A stretch of 64,000 bases of DNA from Sphingomonas morindae (GTDB taxonomy: Bacteria > Pseudomonadota > Alphaproteobacteria > Sphingomonadales > Sphingomonadaceae). This document shows positions 34,537 through 43,552 of the stretch, in pieces. Below the pieces are notes generated by a model. It was not told the origin of the DNA, ran no database searches, and was given only the letters and a program-made list of their open reading frames with translations. The translations under genes and the position numbers were made by a program. Numbering within the stretch: position 1 is the first letter of the stretch; every line of letters starts with the position of its first letter. The DNA lies in contig NZ_CP084930.1 of assembly GCF_023822065.1 (NCBI RefSeq), positions 186,001-250,000 of the forward strand, read 5' to 3'.

Positions 34537-34974
34537 TCAGGCGGCGGCGGCGCGGCGCGTTCCCGCCACCAGCCGTGCGGGATCGAGCAGCAGCAGCGAG
34601 GCCTGCTCATGTTCCACCACGCCGATCGCCGCCGCGGCCCAGCCGGGATCGAGCCCGCCATGGAGCGGCGCGGGCTCGCCGGTGGCGGTGATGACATCGT
34701 CCACCTCGTCCACCAGCAGCCCGTAGAGATGCCCGTCCACCGTCACCACCACCGCCTGGCGCTCCGTCTCCACAAGGGGGGCCTCGATGCCGAGCGCGGC
34801 ATAGCTGTCGATCATGGTGAGCACGCGGCTGCGCAGCGCGGCGAGGCCGGCGATATGCACCGGCGCCAGCGGCACCGGGCTGATCATGTCGATCTCGACC
34901 ACGGATTCGATCGCATCGGTGGGCAGCGCCACGCGCTGGCCGGCGATGCGGGCGATGAGCTTCAGTTCCTTCAT
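34537..34974 (-). CDS. cheW: Chemotaxis adaptor protein CheW
   Basis: Couples CheA to receptors. The 145-residue protein is a single CheW SH3-like fold (IARIAGQRVALPTDAIESVV at the start, GLAALRSRVLTMIDSYAALG in the middle, GLLVDEVDDVI near the end). It starts 1 base after the cheA stop, so the two should be translated in a fixed ratio. Confidence 0.9.
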   Translation of the reverse strand: MKELKLIARIAGQRVALPTDAIESVVEIDMISPVPLAPVHIAGLAALRSRVLTMIDSYAALGIEAPLVETERQAVVVTVDGHLYGLLVDEVDDVITATGEPAPLHGGLDPGWAAAAIGVVEHEQASLLLLDPARLVAGTRRAAAA

Positions 34975-34975
34975 C

Positions 34976-37303
34976 TCACCCCTCCCCGCGCGCCTGGGCC
35001 AGGGCGGCCATCAGCCGCACCCGATCATAGCGGAAGATGCTGTCGTCCGGCACGGCCGCCTCGGGCCGCGCGCGCAGCCGGATCACGGCGCCGGGGCCAT
35101 AGCTGACCGGCCGCTCGCGCTCGGCGGCGAGGATGGTGACGGCGGGCACCTCCTCGCTCTCGTCGACAAAGCCGATCCGATAGCCCGCCTGCTCGACCAG
35201 CGGGCGCAGCACGTCGCGCATCCAGCCGTCGCGGCCATCCACGAGGCAGAGCGGGCGCGCCGCGGCGCTGACGCCGCCGCCGGCTTCGGCGAACAGCCAA
35301 AAGGGATCGAGCAATTCCACCTGCCGGTTCTCCACCAGCATCACGCCGGCGATCGGCCCGGGCGCGGCGGCGGGCATGAAGCTGGGTGGCAGCTCGTGAA
35401 TATCCACAACTTCTACAATGGCGTAGGCGATCTCGTTGACACCGTCGCCCAACAGCATGACGCGCAGCTTGGCGGCATCGCCAGGGCTGTCGCAGCCGAA
35501 CAGCGGCAGGATCCGCCCGTCATGGGCAAGCCCGAGCCGGCCCGCCGCCCAGGCGACCGCCTCCGCGGGGACATCCTCGATCCGCTCGACCAGGCCGAGC
35601 CGCACCGCGCGCACCGCCCCGTCCATCGCCTGGAAGAGCAAGGTCGGCACCGTCTCGGCGTCGTCGTTGGCGGCCTCCAGCTCGACCGTGCCGAGCGCCT
35701 CGACCGCGCGCACGCCCGCCACCTGCGCCACGCCGGCCGGATTGATGAGCAGCATCGGCCGGCCATTGTCGGGAAGCGTGGTGCCGGCATAGACGCCCGT
35801 CGCCATGATGGCCGGCGCGGCGGGCTTCACCACCAGTTCCTCATGATCGTGAACGCTGTCCACCGCCAGCGCGTAGCGCTCGCCGCTGGACGCGCGGACG
35901 ACGACGAGGATCGCCTGCCCCGCATCCACCAGCGGCGCAAGCCCGAGCAGCGGGGCCAGCTCCACCACCGGCAACCGCTCGCCCCGGATGCGCGCGACGG
36001 GCGCGCCGCCCACCCGCTCCACCACCACCGAGCCGCCGGCGGTGCGGGCGATCTCGTCCACCGCGCCGCGCGGAATGGCGAAAAGCTCCGAACCGACCGA
36101 GAAAGTGAGTGCGGGAATGATGGTGAGCGTCATCGGCACGCGCAGCGTCAGCCGCACGCCCCGCCCAGGCTGGCTGTCGATCTCGACCTCGCCGCCAATC
36201 CGCTCGACATTGGCGCGCACCACATCCATGCCGACGCCTCGGCCGGAAATGGAGGTGACCGCCCGCGCCGTGCTGAGGCCGGGGGCGAACACCAGGTCCA
36301 GCCGCTCGCGCCGGGTCAGCCGCTCGGCGCGCTCGGCCGTCAGCAGGCCGGCAGCGATCGCCTTCTTGACCAGCTTCTCGTCGTCCACGCCGGCGCCGTC
36401 ATCGGCGATCTCGATCAGGATCTGGTTGCCCGCCTGGCGCGCCGCCACCCGGAGCGTGCCCGCCACCGCCTTGCCCGCCGCCGTCCGCGCGGCCGGCGCC
36501 TCGATGCCGTGATCGACCGAGTTGCGGACGATGTGCGTCAGCGGATCGCGGATCATCTCGATCATCTCGCGATCCAGCTCGACATCGCCGCCATCGACGA
36601 CGAGCCGCACCTGCTTGTCCAGCTCGGTGGCGAGATCGCGCACCAGCCGGGGCAGCGCCGAGAAAAGCCCATCCACACGCTGCATCCGCGTGCGGGTGAT
36701 CGCCTCGCGCATCTCCGCGACGCAGGTGGACAGGCGCTCGAACGCGGCATCGATGCCGGCATCGCCGCCCCGCTCGCGCAGCCGGCGCGACAGCTCGTTG
36801 CGGGCGAGCACCATGTCCGACACGCCCGCCATCATGCGATCGAGCAGCTCGACCGGGAGGCGGATGCTGCGCGCGGGGGTGCGCGCGGCGGCGGGCGGCG
36901 CGGCCATCAGCTGCGGCGTGGGCGCGGCTTCGGGCGCGGCCGGCTCGAGCGCGCGAATCAGGCCCTCGTCGCCTTCCTGCGGATAGGGTTCGTCGGCGGC
37001 CAGCGCCTCCACCAGCGCGCCGATGCGATCGATGATGGCGAGTACCGCGCTCACCAGCCGCGCATCGGGCACGCGCTCGCCCGCGCGCACCTGGGCCAGC
37101 GCGCCCTCGGCGGCGTGGCTGAGATGCTCGAGCCGCGGCAGATCGAGGAAGCCGCAGCTTCCCTTCACCGTGTGCACGAAGCGGAAGATCGCGTCGAGCC
37201 GCGCGCTGTCCGCCGGATTGGCTTCCCAGGCGACGATCTCGCCCGCCAGCGGCTCCAGCGTCTCGCGCGTCTCGGCGATGAAGTCTGCCAGCAATTCGTC
37301 CAT
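34976..37303 (-). CDS. cheA: Chemotaxis histidine kinase CheA, unusual domain order
   Basis: A 775-residue kinase. The N-terminal Hpt domain has phospho-acceptor His44 (FVHTVKGSCGFL). A Pro/Ala-rich linker of about 45 residues replaces the P2 (CheY-docking) domain. The P3 dimerisation helices, a HATPase domain with NSVDHGIE, DDGAGVD and GRGVGMDVV, and a CheW-like P5 domain follow. The last 230 residues hold a second, degenerate CheW-like part and a receiver-like segment (PLCLVDGRDGWMRDVL) in which I cannot find the phospho-acceptor Asp. ATG 37303 was preferred to GTG 37309. Confidence 0.9.
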   Translation of the reverse strand: MDELLADFIAETRETLEPLAGEIVAWEANPADSARLDAIFRFVHTVKGSCGFLDLPRLEHLSHAAEGALAQVRAGERVPDARLVSAVLAIIDRIGALVEALAADEPYPQEGDEGLIRALEPAAPEAAPTPQLMAAPPAAARTPARSIRLPVELLDRMMAGVSDMVLARNELSRRLRERGGDAGIDAAFERLSTCVAEMREAITRTRMQRVDGLFSALPRLVRDLATELDKQVRLVVDGGDVELDREMIEMIRDPLTHIVRNSVDHGIEAPAARTAAGKAVAGTLRVAARQAGNQILIEIADDGAGVDDEKLVKKAIAAGLLTAERAERLTRRERLDLVFAPGLSTARAVTSISGRGVGMDVVRANVERIGGEVEIDSQPGRGVRLTLRVPMTLTIIPALTFSVGSELFAIPRGAVDEIARTAGGSVVVERVGGAPVARIRGERLPVVELAPLLGLAPLVDAGQAILVVVRASSGERYALAVDSVHDHEELVVKPAAPAIMATGVYAGTTLPDNGRPMLLINPAGVAQVAGVRAVEALGTVELEAANDDAETVPTLLFQAMDGAVRAVRLGLVERIEDVPAEAVAWAAGRLGLAHDGRILPLFGCDSPGDAAKLRVMLLGDGVNEIAYAIVEVVDIHELPPSFMPAAAPGPIAGVMLVENRQVELLDPFWLFAEAGGGVSAAARPLCLVDGRDGWMRDVLRPLVEQAGYRIGFVDESEEVPAVTILAAERERPVSYGPGAVIRLRARPEAAVPDDSIFRYDRVRLMAALAQARGEG

Positions 37304-37363
37304 GCGCACCCGGATCCGCCTGTTTCGACGAACCCTGATGCAGCGGTGCTGGTAAAGAAGCGG

Positions 37364-38014
37364 TTAGCCGCCCCGAACGGGCAGCGAGGCGCCCAGCATC
37401 AGCACGCCATCCTGCGGCTCGACGATCAGCATCTCGCCGCCGCGCTGATTGGCGAGCTGCCAGGTGAGCCAGGCCGGCGCCGCGCGCGGGGTGAGGGTTT
37501 CGGCGGCGGTGCCGCCGGTCAGCGCGGTGCGCAGCTCGGGATCGAGCACGATGCGCGGGCCCTCGGCCCTGACGGCGATATCCAGCTGTTCGCTGCTGGT
37601 CTCGGTGCCGATGTCGAGCCGGCCGCCGCGCACCAGCGCGTCGCCCGCGATCAGCGCGAGGTTGAGCAGGATTTTGATCGCGCCCTTGCTCAGCACCGCG
37701 TCGCCGACCATCCAGCCCACCTGGATGCGGCGATCGCCGCCGAACAGCCCCTCGATCGCGGCCTTGACCTCGCGCGTGTCGACACTGTCGCCAAAGCCGC
37801 CGGCGGCGCCGAAGGCGAGGCGGAAGAATTTGAGCTTGTTCGCCGAAGCCCGCGCGCTCTCGGCGAGGAGATCGAGGCAGCGGGCACGCATCTCGGGATC
37901 ATGCTCGTCGGCCAGCAGCTCGATGCCGTTGTTCAGCGCGCCAACCGGGGAGAGCAGATCATGGCACAGCCGCGAGCACAACAGACTCGCAAAGTCGATG
38001 CCATCCGGCGTCAT
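37364..38014 (-). CDS. chpT: Histidine phosphotransferase ChpT
   Basis: The phosphotransfer hub of the CckA-ChpT-CtrA/CpdR cell-cycle pathway of Alphaproteobacteria. The 216-residue protein has phospho-acceptor His18 in LCHDLLSPVGALNNGIELL within a DHp-like dimerisation region, and a degenerate, HATPase-like second domain lacking obvious ATP-binding boxes. The start ATG at 38014 has AAGAGG about 5 bases upstream. It is placed at the head of the che cluster, 60 bases before cheA. Confidence 0.9.
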   Translation of the reverse strand: MTPDGIDFASLLCSRLCHDLLSPVGALNNGIELLADEHDPEMRARCLDLLAESARASANKLKFFRLAFGAAGGFGDSVDTREVKAAIEGLFGGDRRIQVGWMVGDAVLSKGAIKILLNLALIAGDALVRGGRLDIGTETSSEQLDIAVRAEGPRIVLDPELRTALTGGTAAETLTPRAAPAWLTWQLANQRGGEMLIVEPQDGVLMLGASLPVRGG

Positions 38015-38081
38015 GCCCTCTTCCTCTCTTCCATAGCCAAGGCGCGCCCTTGTGGCGACTGGCGCACCGCAGCGCAACCGC

Positions 38082-38492
38082 CTAACCATCCACGATGAGC
38101 CTGACCGGTTCGAACGCCCCGTGCATGCGCCCGCCGGCCATGGCCCGCCACAGGCGCGCTTCACCTAAACCGATAATCAGCCAAAGCTTTCCCGCATCAT
38201 TCGCGCAAGCGGCATCGCGCGGCGAAGGGGTGGGCGGGCCGAATGGATGGCTGTGGTAATGCCCGAGCAGGCGCGGCCCGCCCGCCCGCTCCGCGCGCAT
38301 CGCCGCAAACAGCGCGGCGGGATCGAGTTCGAACTGGCGGTCGGGCGGATCGGCGACATTGGCGGCGGGCATGGCCGCCGCGATCCGATCCGGCGCCGCG
38401 CCGAGCAGCAGGCCGCAAATCTCGCGATCCGCCGCCGCCGCCGCGGCATCGATCAGGCGGCCGTACAGCGCTCTTGCAATATGAACGTCCAT
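38082..38492 (-). CDS. JAMM/MPN+ family zinc metalloprotease
   Basis: A 136-residue free-standing JAB1/MPN domain protein. The full catalytic set is present: Glu24 (REICGLLLG) and His80-x-His82-x7-Ser90-x2-Asp93 (HYHSHPFGPPTPSPRD). Bacterial members remove C-terminal additions from ubiquitin-fold sulfur carriers such as CysO, or act in phage defence. No sulfur carrier or E1-like gene lies next to it. The ATG at 38492 was used; a GTG at 38498 is possible. Divergent from rluD by 18 bases. Confidence 0.85.
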   Translation of the reverse strand: MDVHIARALYGRLIDAAAAAADREICGLLLGAAPDRIAAAMPAANVADPPDRQFELDPAALFAAMRAERAGGPRLLGHYHSHPFGPPTPSPRDAACANDAGKLWLIIGLGEARLWRAMAGGRMHGAFEPVRLIVDG

Positions 38493-38510
38493 CCCCACAT
38501 CCGCTAGCGG

Positions 38511-39464
38511 ATGAATGCGGGGGTTTCCAACATCAACGCGGTGATCGCGGCCGAAGCCGATGGCTGGCGCCTAGACCGGGCGCTGGCGGCCGCCGTGCCG
38601 AGCCTGTCGCGGGAGCGGCTCAAGGCGCTGATCTCCAGCGGCGCGGTGACGCTGAACGGCAGCGCGACGCGGGATCCGGCCAGCAAGGCGCGGGCGGGCG
38701 ATTCGTTCCTCGTCGCGGTGCCGGAGCCGGCGCCGGCGGATGCCCAGGCGCAGGATATTCCGCTGGTGATCGCCTATGAGGATGCGCATCTGATCGTGGT
38801 CGACAAGCCCGCCGGGCTGGTCGTCCATCCCGCCGCCGGCAATCTCGACGGCACGCTGGTCAATGCGCTGCTGCATCATTGCCGGGGTGCCCTGTCCGGG
38901 ATCGGCGGCGTGGCGCGGCCCGGGATCGTGCATCGGATCGACAAGGACACGAGCGGGCTGATCGTGGCGGCCAAGCATGACAAGGCGCATGAGGGGCTGG
39001 CCGCCCAATTCGCGCGCCACAGCATCGAGCGGCGCTATCTCGCGCTGGTTGCGGGCGTGCCGCTGCGCGACGCCGGCACGGTGGACGCGCCGCTCGCGCG
39101 CTCGGCGCAGGATCGCAAGAAGATGGCGATCGTGGCCGATGGCCGGGGCAAGCGCGCGGTGACGCACTGGCGCGTGCTGGAGCGGCTGCGCGACGCGGCT
39201 TTGGTGGAATGCCGGCTGGAGACGGGCCGCACGCACCAGGTCCGCGTCCATATGGCGTCGATCGGCCATGGCCTGCTCGGCGATCCGGTCTATGGTCGCG
39301 CCGGAGGACGGCACCAGGGGCTGCTCAAGGCGTTGAACTTTACGAGGCAGGCGCTGCATGCGACCGTGCTGGGGTTTGAACATCCGGTGACAAGCGCGGC
39401 TATGTCGCTGAGAAGTACAATTCCACACGATATGCAGGATCTGTTCACCGCACTTCGTCTATAG
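38511..39464 (+). CDS. rluD: Ribosomal large subunit pseudouridine synthase, RluD type
   Basis: Forms pseudouridines in helix 69 of 23S rRNA (positions 1911, 1915 and 1917 by E. coli numbering if RluD). The 317-residue protein has an N-terminal S4 domain and the catalytic Asp in VHRIDKDTSGL (about residue 144). The block LETGRTHQVRVHMASIGHGLLGDPVYG is also present. RluA or RluC specificity is not excluded. rpoH starts 58 bases after its stop on the same strand. Confidence 0.9.
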   Translation: MNAGVSNINAVIAAEADGWRLDRALAAAVPSLSRERLKALISSGAVTLNGSATRDPASKARAGDSFLVAVPEPAPADAQAQDIPLVIAYEDAHLIVVDKPAGLVVHPAAGNLDGTLVNALLHHCRGALSGIGGVARPGIVHRIDKDTSGLIVAAKHDKAHEGLAAQFARHSIERRYLALVAGVPLRDAGTVDAPLARSAQDRKKMAIVADGRGKRAVTHWRVLERLRDAALVECRLETGRTHQVRVHMASIGHGLLGDPVYGRAGGRHQGLLKALNFTRQALHATVLGFEHPVTSAAMSLRSTIPHDMQDLFTALRL

Positions 39465-39522
39465 AGGTTTCAATTCGGAACCGGATCCGAGTCCGGCCCC
39501 GTCAGGTGATGGGAGATTGATC

Positions 39523-40443
39523 ATGGCTGCACAGAGCGCGACGGGCGGCAAGATGCCCGCCACCATTCCCGCCCTTGGCGGCGAGCAGAGCCTGAACCGC
39601 TATCTTTCCGAGATACGGCGGTTCCCGATCCTCGCGCCCGAGGAAGAATATATGCTCGCCAAGCGCTTCCAGGAGCATGGCGACACCGAGGCCGCGTCGC
39701 GGCTGGTCACCTCGCATCTGCGGCTCGTCGCCAAGATCGCGATGGGCTATCGCGGCTATGGCCTGCCCACGTCCGAGCTGATCTCGGAAGGCAATATCGG
39801 CCTGATGCAGGGCGTGAAGAAGTTCGAGCCCGATCGCGGCTTCCGCCTGGCCACCTATGCCATGTGGTGGATCCGCGCCTCGATCCAGGAATATATCCTG
39901 CGGTCGTGGAGCCTGGTGAAGATGGGCACCACGGCGGCGCAGAAGAAGCTCTTCTTCAACCTGCGGCGGATGAAGAGCCGTATCGACGCCTTCGAGGACG
40001 GCGATCTCCATCCCGAGCATGTCGCCAAGATCGCGAAGGATCTCGGCGTCACCGAGGAGGAGGTGACCTCGATGAACCGGCGCATGGCGATGGGCGGCGA
40101 CAGCTCGCTCAACGCGCCGATGCGCGAGGATGGCGAGGGCAGCTGGCAGGATTGGCTGGTCGACAATGATCCGCTCCAGGACGAGCGGCTCGCCGAGGAC
40201 GAGGAGAAGGGCGTGCGCCACGCGCTGCTCGTCGAGGCGATGGACGATCTGAACGACCGCGAGAAGCATATCCTCGCCGAGCGACGCCTGTCCGACGATC
40301 CCAAGACGCTGGAGGAGCTAAGCCAGGTCTATGGTGTCAGCCGCGAGCGGGTGCGCCAGATCGAGGTGCGCGCGTTCGACAAGCTGCAAAAGGCGATGTT
40401 GCGGCTGGCCGGCGGCAAGGGCCTGCTGCCCGCCCCCGCCTGA
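39523..40443 (+). CDS. rpoH: RNA polymerase heat-shock sigma factor RpoH (sigma-32)
   Basis: Directs transcription of chaperone and protease genes. The 306-residue protein has a region 1.2-2.4 block (RYLSEIRRFPILAPEEEYMLAKR, then GLMQGVKKFEPDRGFRLATYAMWWIRASIQEYILRSW), the RpoH box after region 2.4 (LVKMGTTAAQKKLFFNLRRMK) and a region 4 helix-turn-helix (VSRERVRQIEVRAFDKL). ATG 39523 has GGGAG 7 bases upstream; a TTG at 39517 is in frame. A strong terminator follows. Confidence 0.95.
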   Translation: MAAQSATGGKMPATIPALGGEQSLNRYLSEIRRFPILAPEEEYMLAKRFQEHGDTEAASRLVTSHLRLVAKIAMGYRGYGLPTSELISEGNIGLMQGVKKFEPDRGFRLATYAMWWIRASIQEYILRSWSLVKMGTTAAQKKLFFNLRRMKSRIDAFEDGDLHPEHVAKIAKDLGVTEEEVTSMNRRMAMGGDSSLNAPMREDGEGSWQDWLVDNDPLQDERLAEDEEKGVRHALLVEAMDDLNDREKHILAERRLSDDPKTLEELSQVYGVSRERVRQIEVRAFDKLQKAMLRLAGGKGLLPAPA

Positions 40444-40468
40444 TCGCACGGCCGTCGTCGCTCAACAA

Positions 40469-40503
40469 AAAGGGGCGCCCGCTGTGATGGCGGGCGCCCC
40501 TTT
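40469..40503. terminator. Bidirectional terminator between rpoH and ndk
   Basis: A perfect 14-base-pair stem (AAAGGGGCGCCCGC with its complement) with a 7-base loop lies between convergent rpoH and ndk. It is preceded by AAAA and ends in TTT, so it can serve both strands. Confidence 0.8.
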
Positions 40504-40540
40504 GACTGTCGGCGGTGGGCCGGCGGCCCGCCGCGCGCGA

Positions 40541-40963
40541 TCAGCCGACGATTTCTTCGGGCTTGAAGAAGAAGTCGATCTCGATCTTGGCATTGTCGAG
40601 GCTGTCCGAGCCATGGACCGAATTGGCCTCGATCGACTCGGCATAGGCCTTGCGGATCGTGCCCTCTTCGGCCTGGGCCGGATTGGTGGCGCCCATCACC
40701 TTGCGGTTGGCGGCCACGGCATCCTCGCCCTCAAGCACCTGCACCACCACCGGGCCGGAGATCATGAAGCTGACCAGATCGTTGAAGAAAGGCCGCTCCT
40801 TGTGGACGGCATAGAAGCCCTCGGCCTGCGCCTGGGTCATCTGGATGCGCTTGGACGCGACGACCCGCAGGCCCGCCTCCTCCAGCATCTTGGTGACGGC
40901 GCCGGTCAGATTGCGGCGGGTGGCATCGGGCTTGATGATCGAGAAGGTGCGTTCGGTCGCCAT
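40541..40963 (-). CDS. ndk: Nucleoside diphosphate kinase
   Basis: Equilibrates NTP pools through a phospho-His intermediate. The 140-residue protein has the canonical start [14 protein letters not shown] and the active His in NSVHGSDS (about residue 117), with the Kpn-loop region present. The start ATG at 40963 fits the family; a longer frame to 41035 is not supported. Single gene. Confidence 0.97.
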   Translation of the reverse strand: MATERTFSIIKPDATRRNLTGAVTKMLEEAGLRVVASKRIQMTQAQAEGFYAVHKERPFFNDLVSFMISGPVVVQVLEGEDAVAANRKVMGATNPAQAEEGTIRKAYAESIEANSVHGSDSLDNAKIEIDFFFKPEEIVG

Positions 40964-41073
40964 GGCCGAGCGGGCTCCATTGCTTGGGACGAAGGAAAGT
41001 GGCGCCCCTCTAGGCGGCGGCCGGGAGCGTGGCAAGCGTTCCCATGCGGCGCGCGGGCCGCTAGGCTGGCGCC

Positions 41074-41565
41074 ATGAGCCTCGCCTCCGTGATCGACGAT
41101 CTCGCCCGCCGCGCGCCCGATCTGCGCGTGCGGATCAGCGAAACGAGCACCGCCACCGTCGCCGAGGCCGCGGCGACGCTGGGGGTGGAGCCCGGCCGCA
41201 TCGCCAAGACGATCGCGCTAGCCGTTGCGGGCGCGCCGCTGCTGCTGGTGACGCGCGGCGATGCGCGGCTCGACAATGGCCTCGCCAAGGCGGCGTTCGG
41301 CGGCCGGCCGCGGATGCTGGACGCCGAGACGGTGCTGGCGCTCACCAGCCATCCGGTGGGCGGCGTCTGCCCGTTCGGCCTGCCCGGCCCGGTGCCGATT
41401 TGGCTCGATACCAGCCTGCGCGATTTCGAGACCCTCTTTCCCGCCGCGGGCGATCGCACCGCCTCGGTCGAGCTAAGCCCAGAGCGGCTGGCGGCGCTGA
41501 CCGGCGGGCTGTGGGTGCGCGCCTGCACGTTGTCGTCCGCAACCGGCGTCGCCACCGCGAGTTGA
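41074..41565 (+). CDS. YbaK/EbsC-family aminoacyl-tRNA deacylase
   Basis: A trans-editing protein that hydrolyses mischarged tRNA such as Cys-tRNA(Pro). The 163-residue product has the YbaK fold, with [23 protein letters not shown] carrying the essential Lys (about residue 45), and the [21 protein letters not shown] loop. The exact tRNA specificity (YbaK, ProX or related) is not visible. The sugar transporter starts 38 bases later on the same strand. Confidence 0.85.
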   Translation: MSLASVIDDLARRAPDLRVRISETSTATVAEAAATLGVEPGRIAKTIALAVAGAPLLLVTRGDARLDNGLAKAAFGGRPRMLDAETVLALTSHPVGGVCPFGLPGPVPIWLDTSLRDFETLFPAAGDRTASVELSPERLAALTGGLWVRACTLSSATGVATAS

Positions 41566-41603
41566 CGAACCCGCCACCGAGGCGTGGCGAACAGGAGATG
41601 CCC

Positions 41604-42887
41604 ATGGCCCCGTCCACCGCCCCCACTGCGCCGCCGCCCGCGCAGGCGGGCCGCGCCTCACGCGATCTGGTCTGGCTGGTGATCGGGCTGTTCTTCATCT
41701 GGGGCGGCGTCACCAGCCTCAACGATGTCCTGATCCCCAAGCTCAAGGGGCTCTACGCGCTCAGCTACACCGAGGTGATGCTGACCCAGTTCGCCTTCTT
41801 CATGGGCTATTTCATCTTCTCGCTGCCCGCCGGCACGCTGATCGCGCGGATCGGCTATATGCGCGGGATCGTCGTCGGGCTGGCGATCATGGCGGCGGGC
41901 GCGGCGCTGTTCTGGCCGTCCTCGCGCGCCGGCGTCTATGGCTATTATCTCGTCGCGCTGTTCATCATCGCGGGCGGCATCACCGTGCTCCAGGTGGCCG
42001 CCAACCCGCTCATCTCCCAGCTGGGCGACGAACGGACGGCATCGAGCCGGCTCACCTTCGCGCAGGCGTTCAACTCGCTCGGCACCACGATCTGGCCCTA
42101 TATCGGCGCCAATCTGATCCTCGGCACCGCCGCCGCGACCGATCCGGCGACGCTGCACGGCGCCGCGCTCGATCAGTTCCGCGCGCGCGAAAGCCACATC
42201 GTCGCCAATGTCTATGTCGGGATCGCGCTGGTGCTGGTGCTGCTGGCGCTGATCTTCGCGGTGCGCCGCAACGCGATCCGCGCCGATACGCCCGACGCGG
42301 TGGGCTTCGGCGCGATCCTCGGCCTGCTCGGGCGGCGGCGGATCGCCTTCGGCGTGGCGGCGCTGTTCGCCTATGTCGGGGCGGAGGTGTCGATCGGCAG
42401 CATGCTGGTCAATTATCTCCAGCTGCCCTCGGTGCTGGCGCTCGATCCGGTGGCGGCCGGGCAGCGGCTTTCGCTCTACTGGGGCGGCGCGATGATCGGC
42501 CGGTTCATCGGCGCGGCGCTGCTGCGGCGAGTGGAGCCGGGCCGGATGCTGATCCTCTTCTCGGCCGCCAATGTCGTGCTGATCGCCACCTCGATGGCCA
42601 GCACCGGGCCGGTCGCGGGCTGGGCGCTGATCGCCGTGGGGCTGTTCAACTCGATCATGTTCCCCACCGTCTTCGCGCTGGCGCTGGAAGGGCTCGACAA
42701 TCGCGCGGCCGAAGGCGCCGCCCTGCTCTGCATGGCGATCGTCGGCGGCGCGATCGTGCCGCTCGCCACCGGCCGCATGGCCGATGCCACCTCGCTCGGC
42801 GCGGCGCTGGTGATCCCGCTGATCTGCTACGTGGTCATCGCCGCCTTCGGCTATTTCGAGCCGAGCCGGAAGCCGGCGGGCGATTGA
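41604..42887 (+). CDS. FucP/GluP-family sugar:proton MFS transporter
   Basis: A 12-helix major facilitator importer of the fucose/glucose/galactose-proton symporter family. The 427-residue protein contains GLFFIWGGVTSLNDVLIPKL in the first helix, FFMGYFIFSLPAG, a QVAANPLISQLG helix and FNSIMFPTVFALAL, all typical of FucP/GluP. The ATG at 41604 has AGGAG 6 bases upstream. Substrate among glucose, galactose and fucose is not decidable. Confidence 0.87.
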   Translation: MAPSTAPTAPPPAQAGRASRDLVWLVIGLFFIWGGVTSLNDVLIPKLKGLYALSYTEVMLTQFAFFMGYFIFSLPAGTLIARIGYMRGIVVGLAIMAAGAALFWPSSRAGVYGYYLVALFIIAGGITVLQVAANPLISQLGDERTASSRLTFAQAFNSLGTTIWPYIGANLILGTAAATDPATLHGAALDQFRARESHIVANVYVGIALVLVLLALIFAVRRNAIRADTPDAVGFGAILGLLGRRRIAFGVAALFAYVGAEVSIGSMLVNYLQLPSVLALDPVAAGQRLSLYWGGAMIGRFIGAALLRRVEPGRMLILFSAANVVLIATSMASTGPVAGWALIAVGLFNSIMFPTVFALALEGLDNRAAEGAALLCMAIVGGAIVPLATGRMADATSLGAALVIPLICYVVIAAFGYFEPSRKPAGD

Positions 42888-42953
42888 GGCGCGCCCCGCC
42901 TTGCCTCCGCCCCCGCGCCTCTCCTAAAGCGGCCGGCCACAGGAGGGTCAGGC

Positions 42954-43442
42954 ATGGGTAAGGCGGCAATGTTGGGCGTGGCGCTGGCCTTGGGCGCCTC
43001 CACCCTGGCGGCCGCGCCGCAGATGCCCGGCGCCCGCCCCACCCCCTATTGGGCCTCGCTCAGCGCCGGCGAGGCGCGGATGCGCACCGGCCCGGGCCGC
43101 AACTATCCGGCGAACTGGCTCTATCGCCGCCAGGGGCTGCCGGTGCAGGTGATCGAAGTCTATCCCGGATGGCGCAAGGTGCGCGATCCCGATGGCGAGA
43201 CGGGCTGGATGATCCAGAACCTGCTCGGCGCGCAGCGCACCGCCATGGTTCGCGGCGAAACCGCGCCCTTGCGCGACTCGCCTTCGCCCACCGCGCCGAT
43301 CCTGTGGCGGGCCGAGCCCGGCGTGATCGGGCGCGTGTCCAAATGCGGCGGCGGCTGGTGCCGGCTGGACGTGGAGGGCCGCGCCGGCTTTGTCGAAACC
43401 AGCCGCCTCTGGGGGGTCGATCCGCAGGAGACGCTCGATTGA
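42954..43442 (+). CDS. Secreted SH3-domain protein (two bacterial SH3 modules)
   Basis: A 162-residue exported protein with a signal peptide (MGKAAMLGVALALGASTLAAA). Two SH3_4-like modules follow: ARMRTGPGRNYPANWLYRRQGLPVQVIEVYPGWRKV (residues 42-77) with GWMIQNLL, and AP-L-RDSPSPTAPILW to FVETSRLWG near the end. Such proteins often bind cell wall. GGAGGG lies 7 bases before ATG. Single gene upstream of the large glycosyltransferase gene. Confidence 0.85.
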   Translation: MGKAAMLGVALALGASTLAAAPQMPGARPTPYWASLSAGEARMRTGPGRNYPANWLYRRQGLPVQVIEVYPGWRKVRDPDGETGWMIQNLLGAQRTAMVRGETAPLRDSPSPTAPILWRAEPGVIGRVSKCGGGWCRLDVEGRAGFVETSRLWGVDPQETLD

Positions 43443-43552
43443 GCGAGCCCGCGCCCCGGCGACATTACACAGGGTTCACGCGACCTTCACCGGCGGGCAC
43501 GCGGCCCTCTCCTATAGCGGGTGTGTCGGCGGGCCTGGACCCTGTCACGCCG

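Noticed and set aside
34814-38098. 1094-codon plus-strand frame opposite cheA
   Set aside because: It is the antisense of cheA/cheW/chpT with His/Arg/Gln-rich composition and no recognisable domain.
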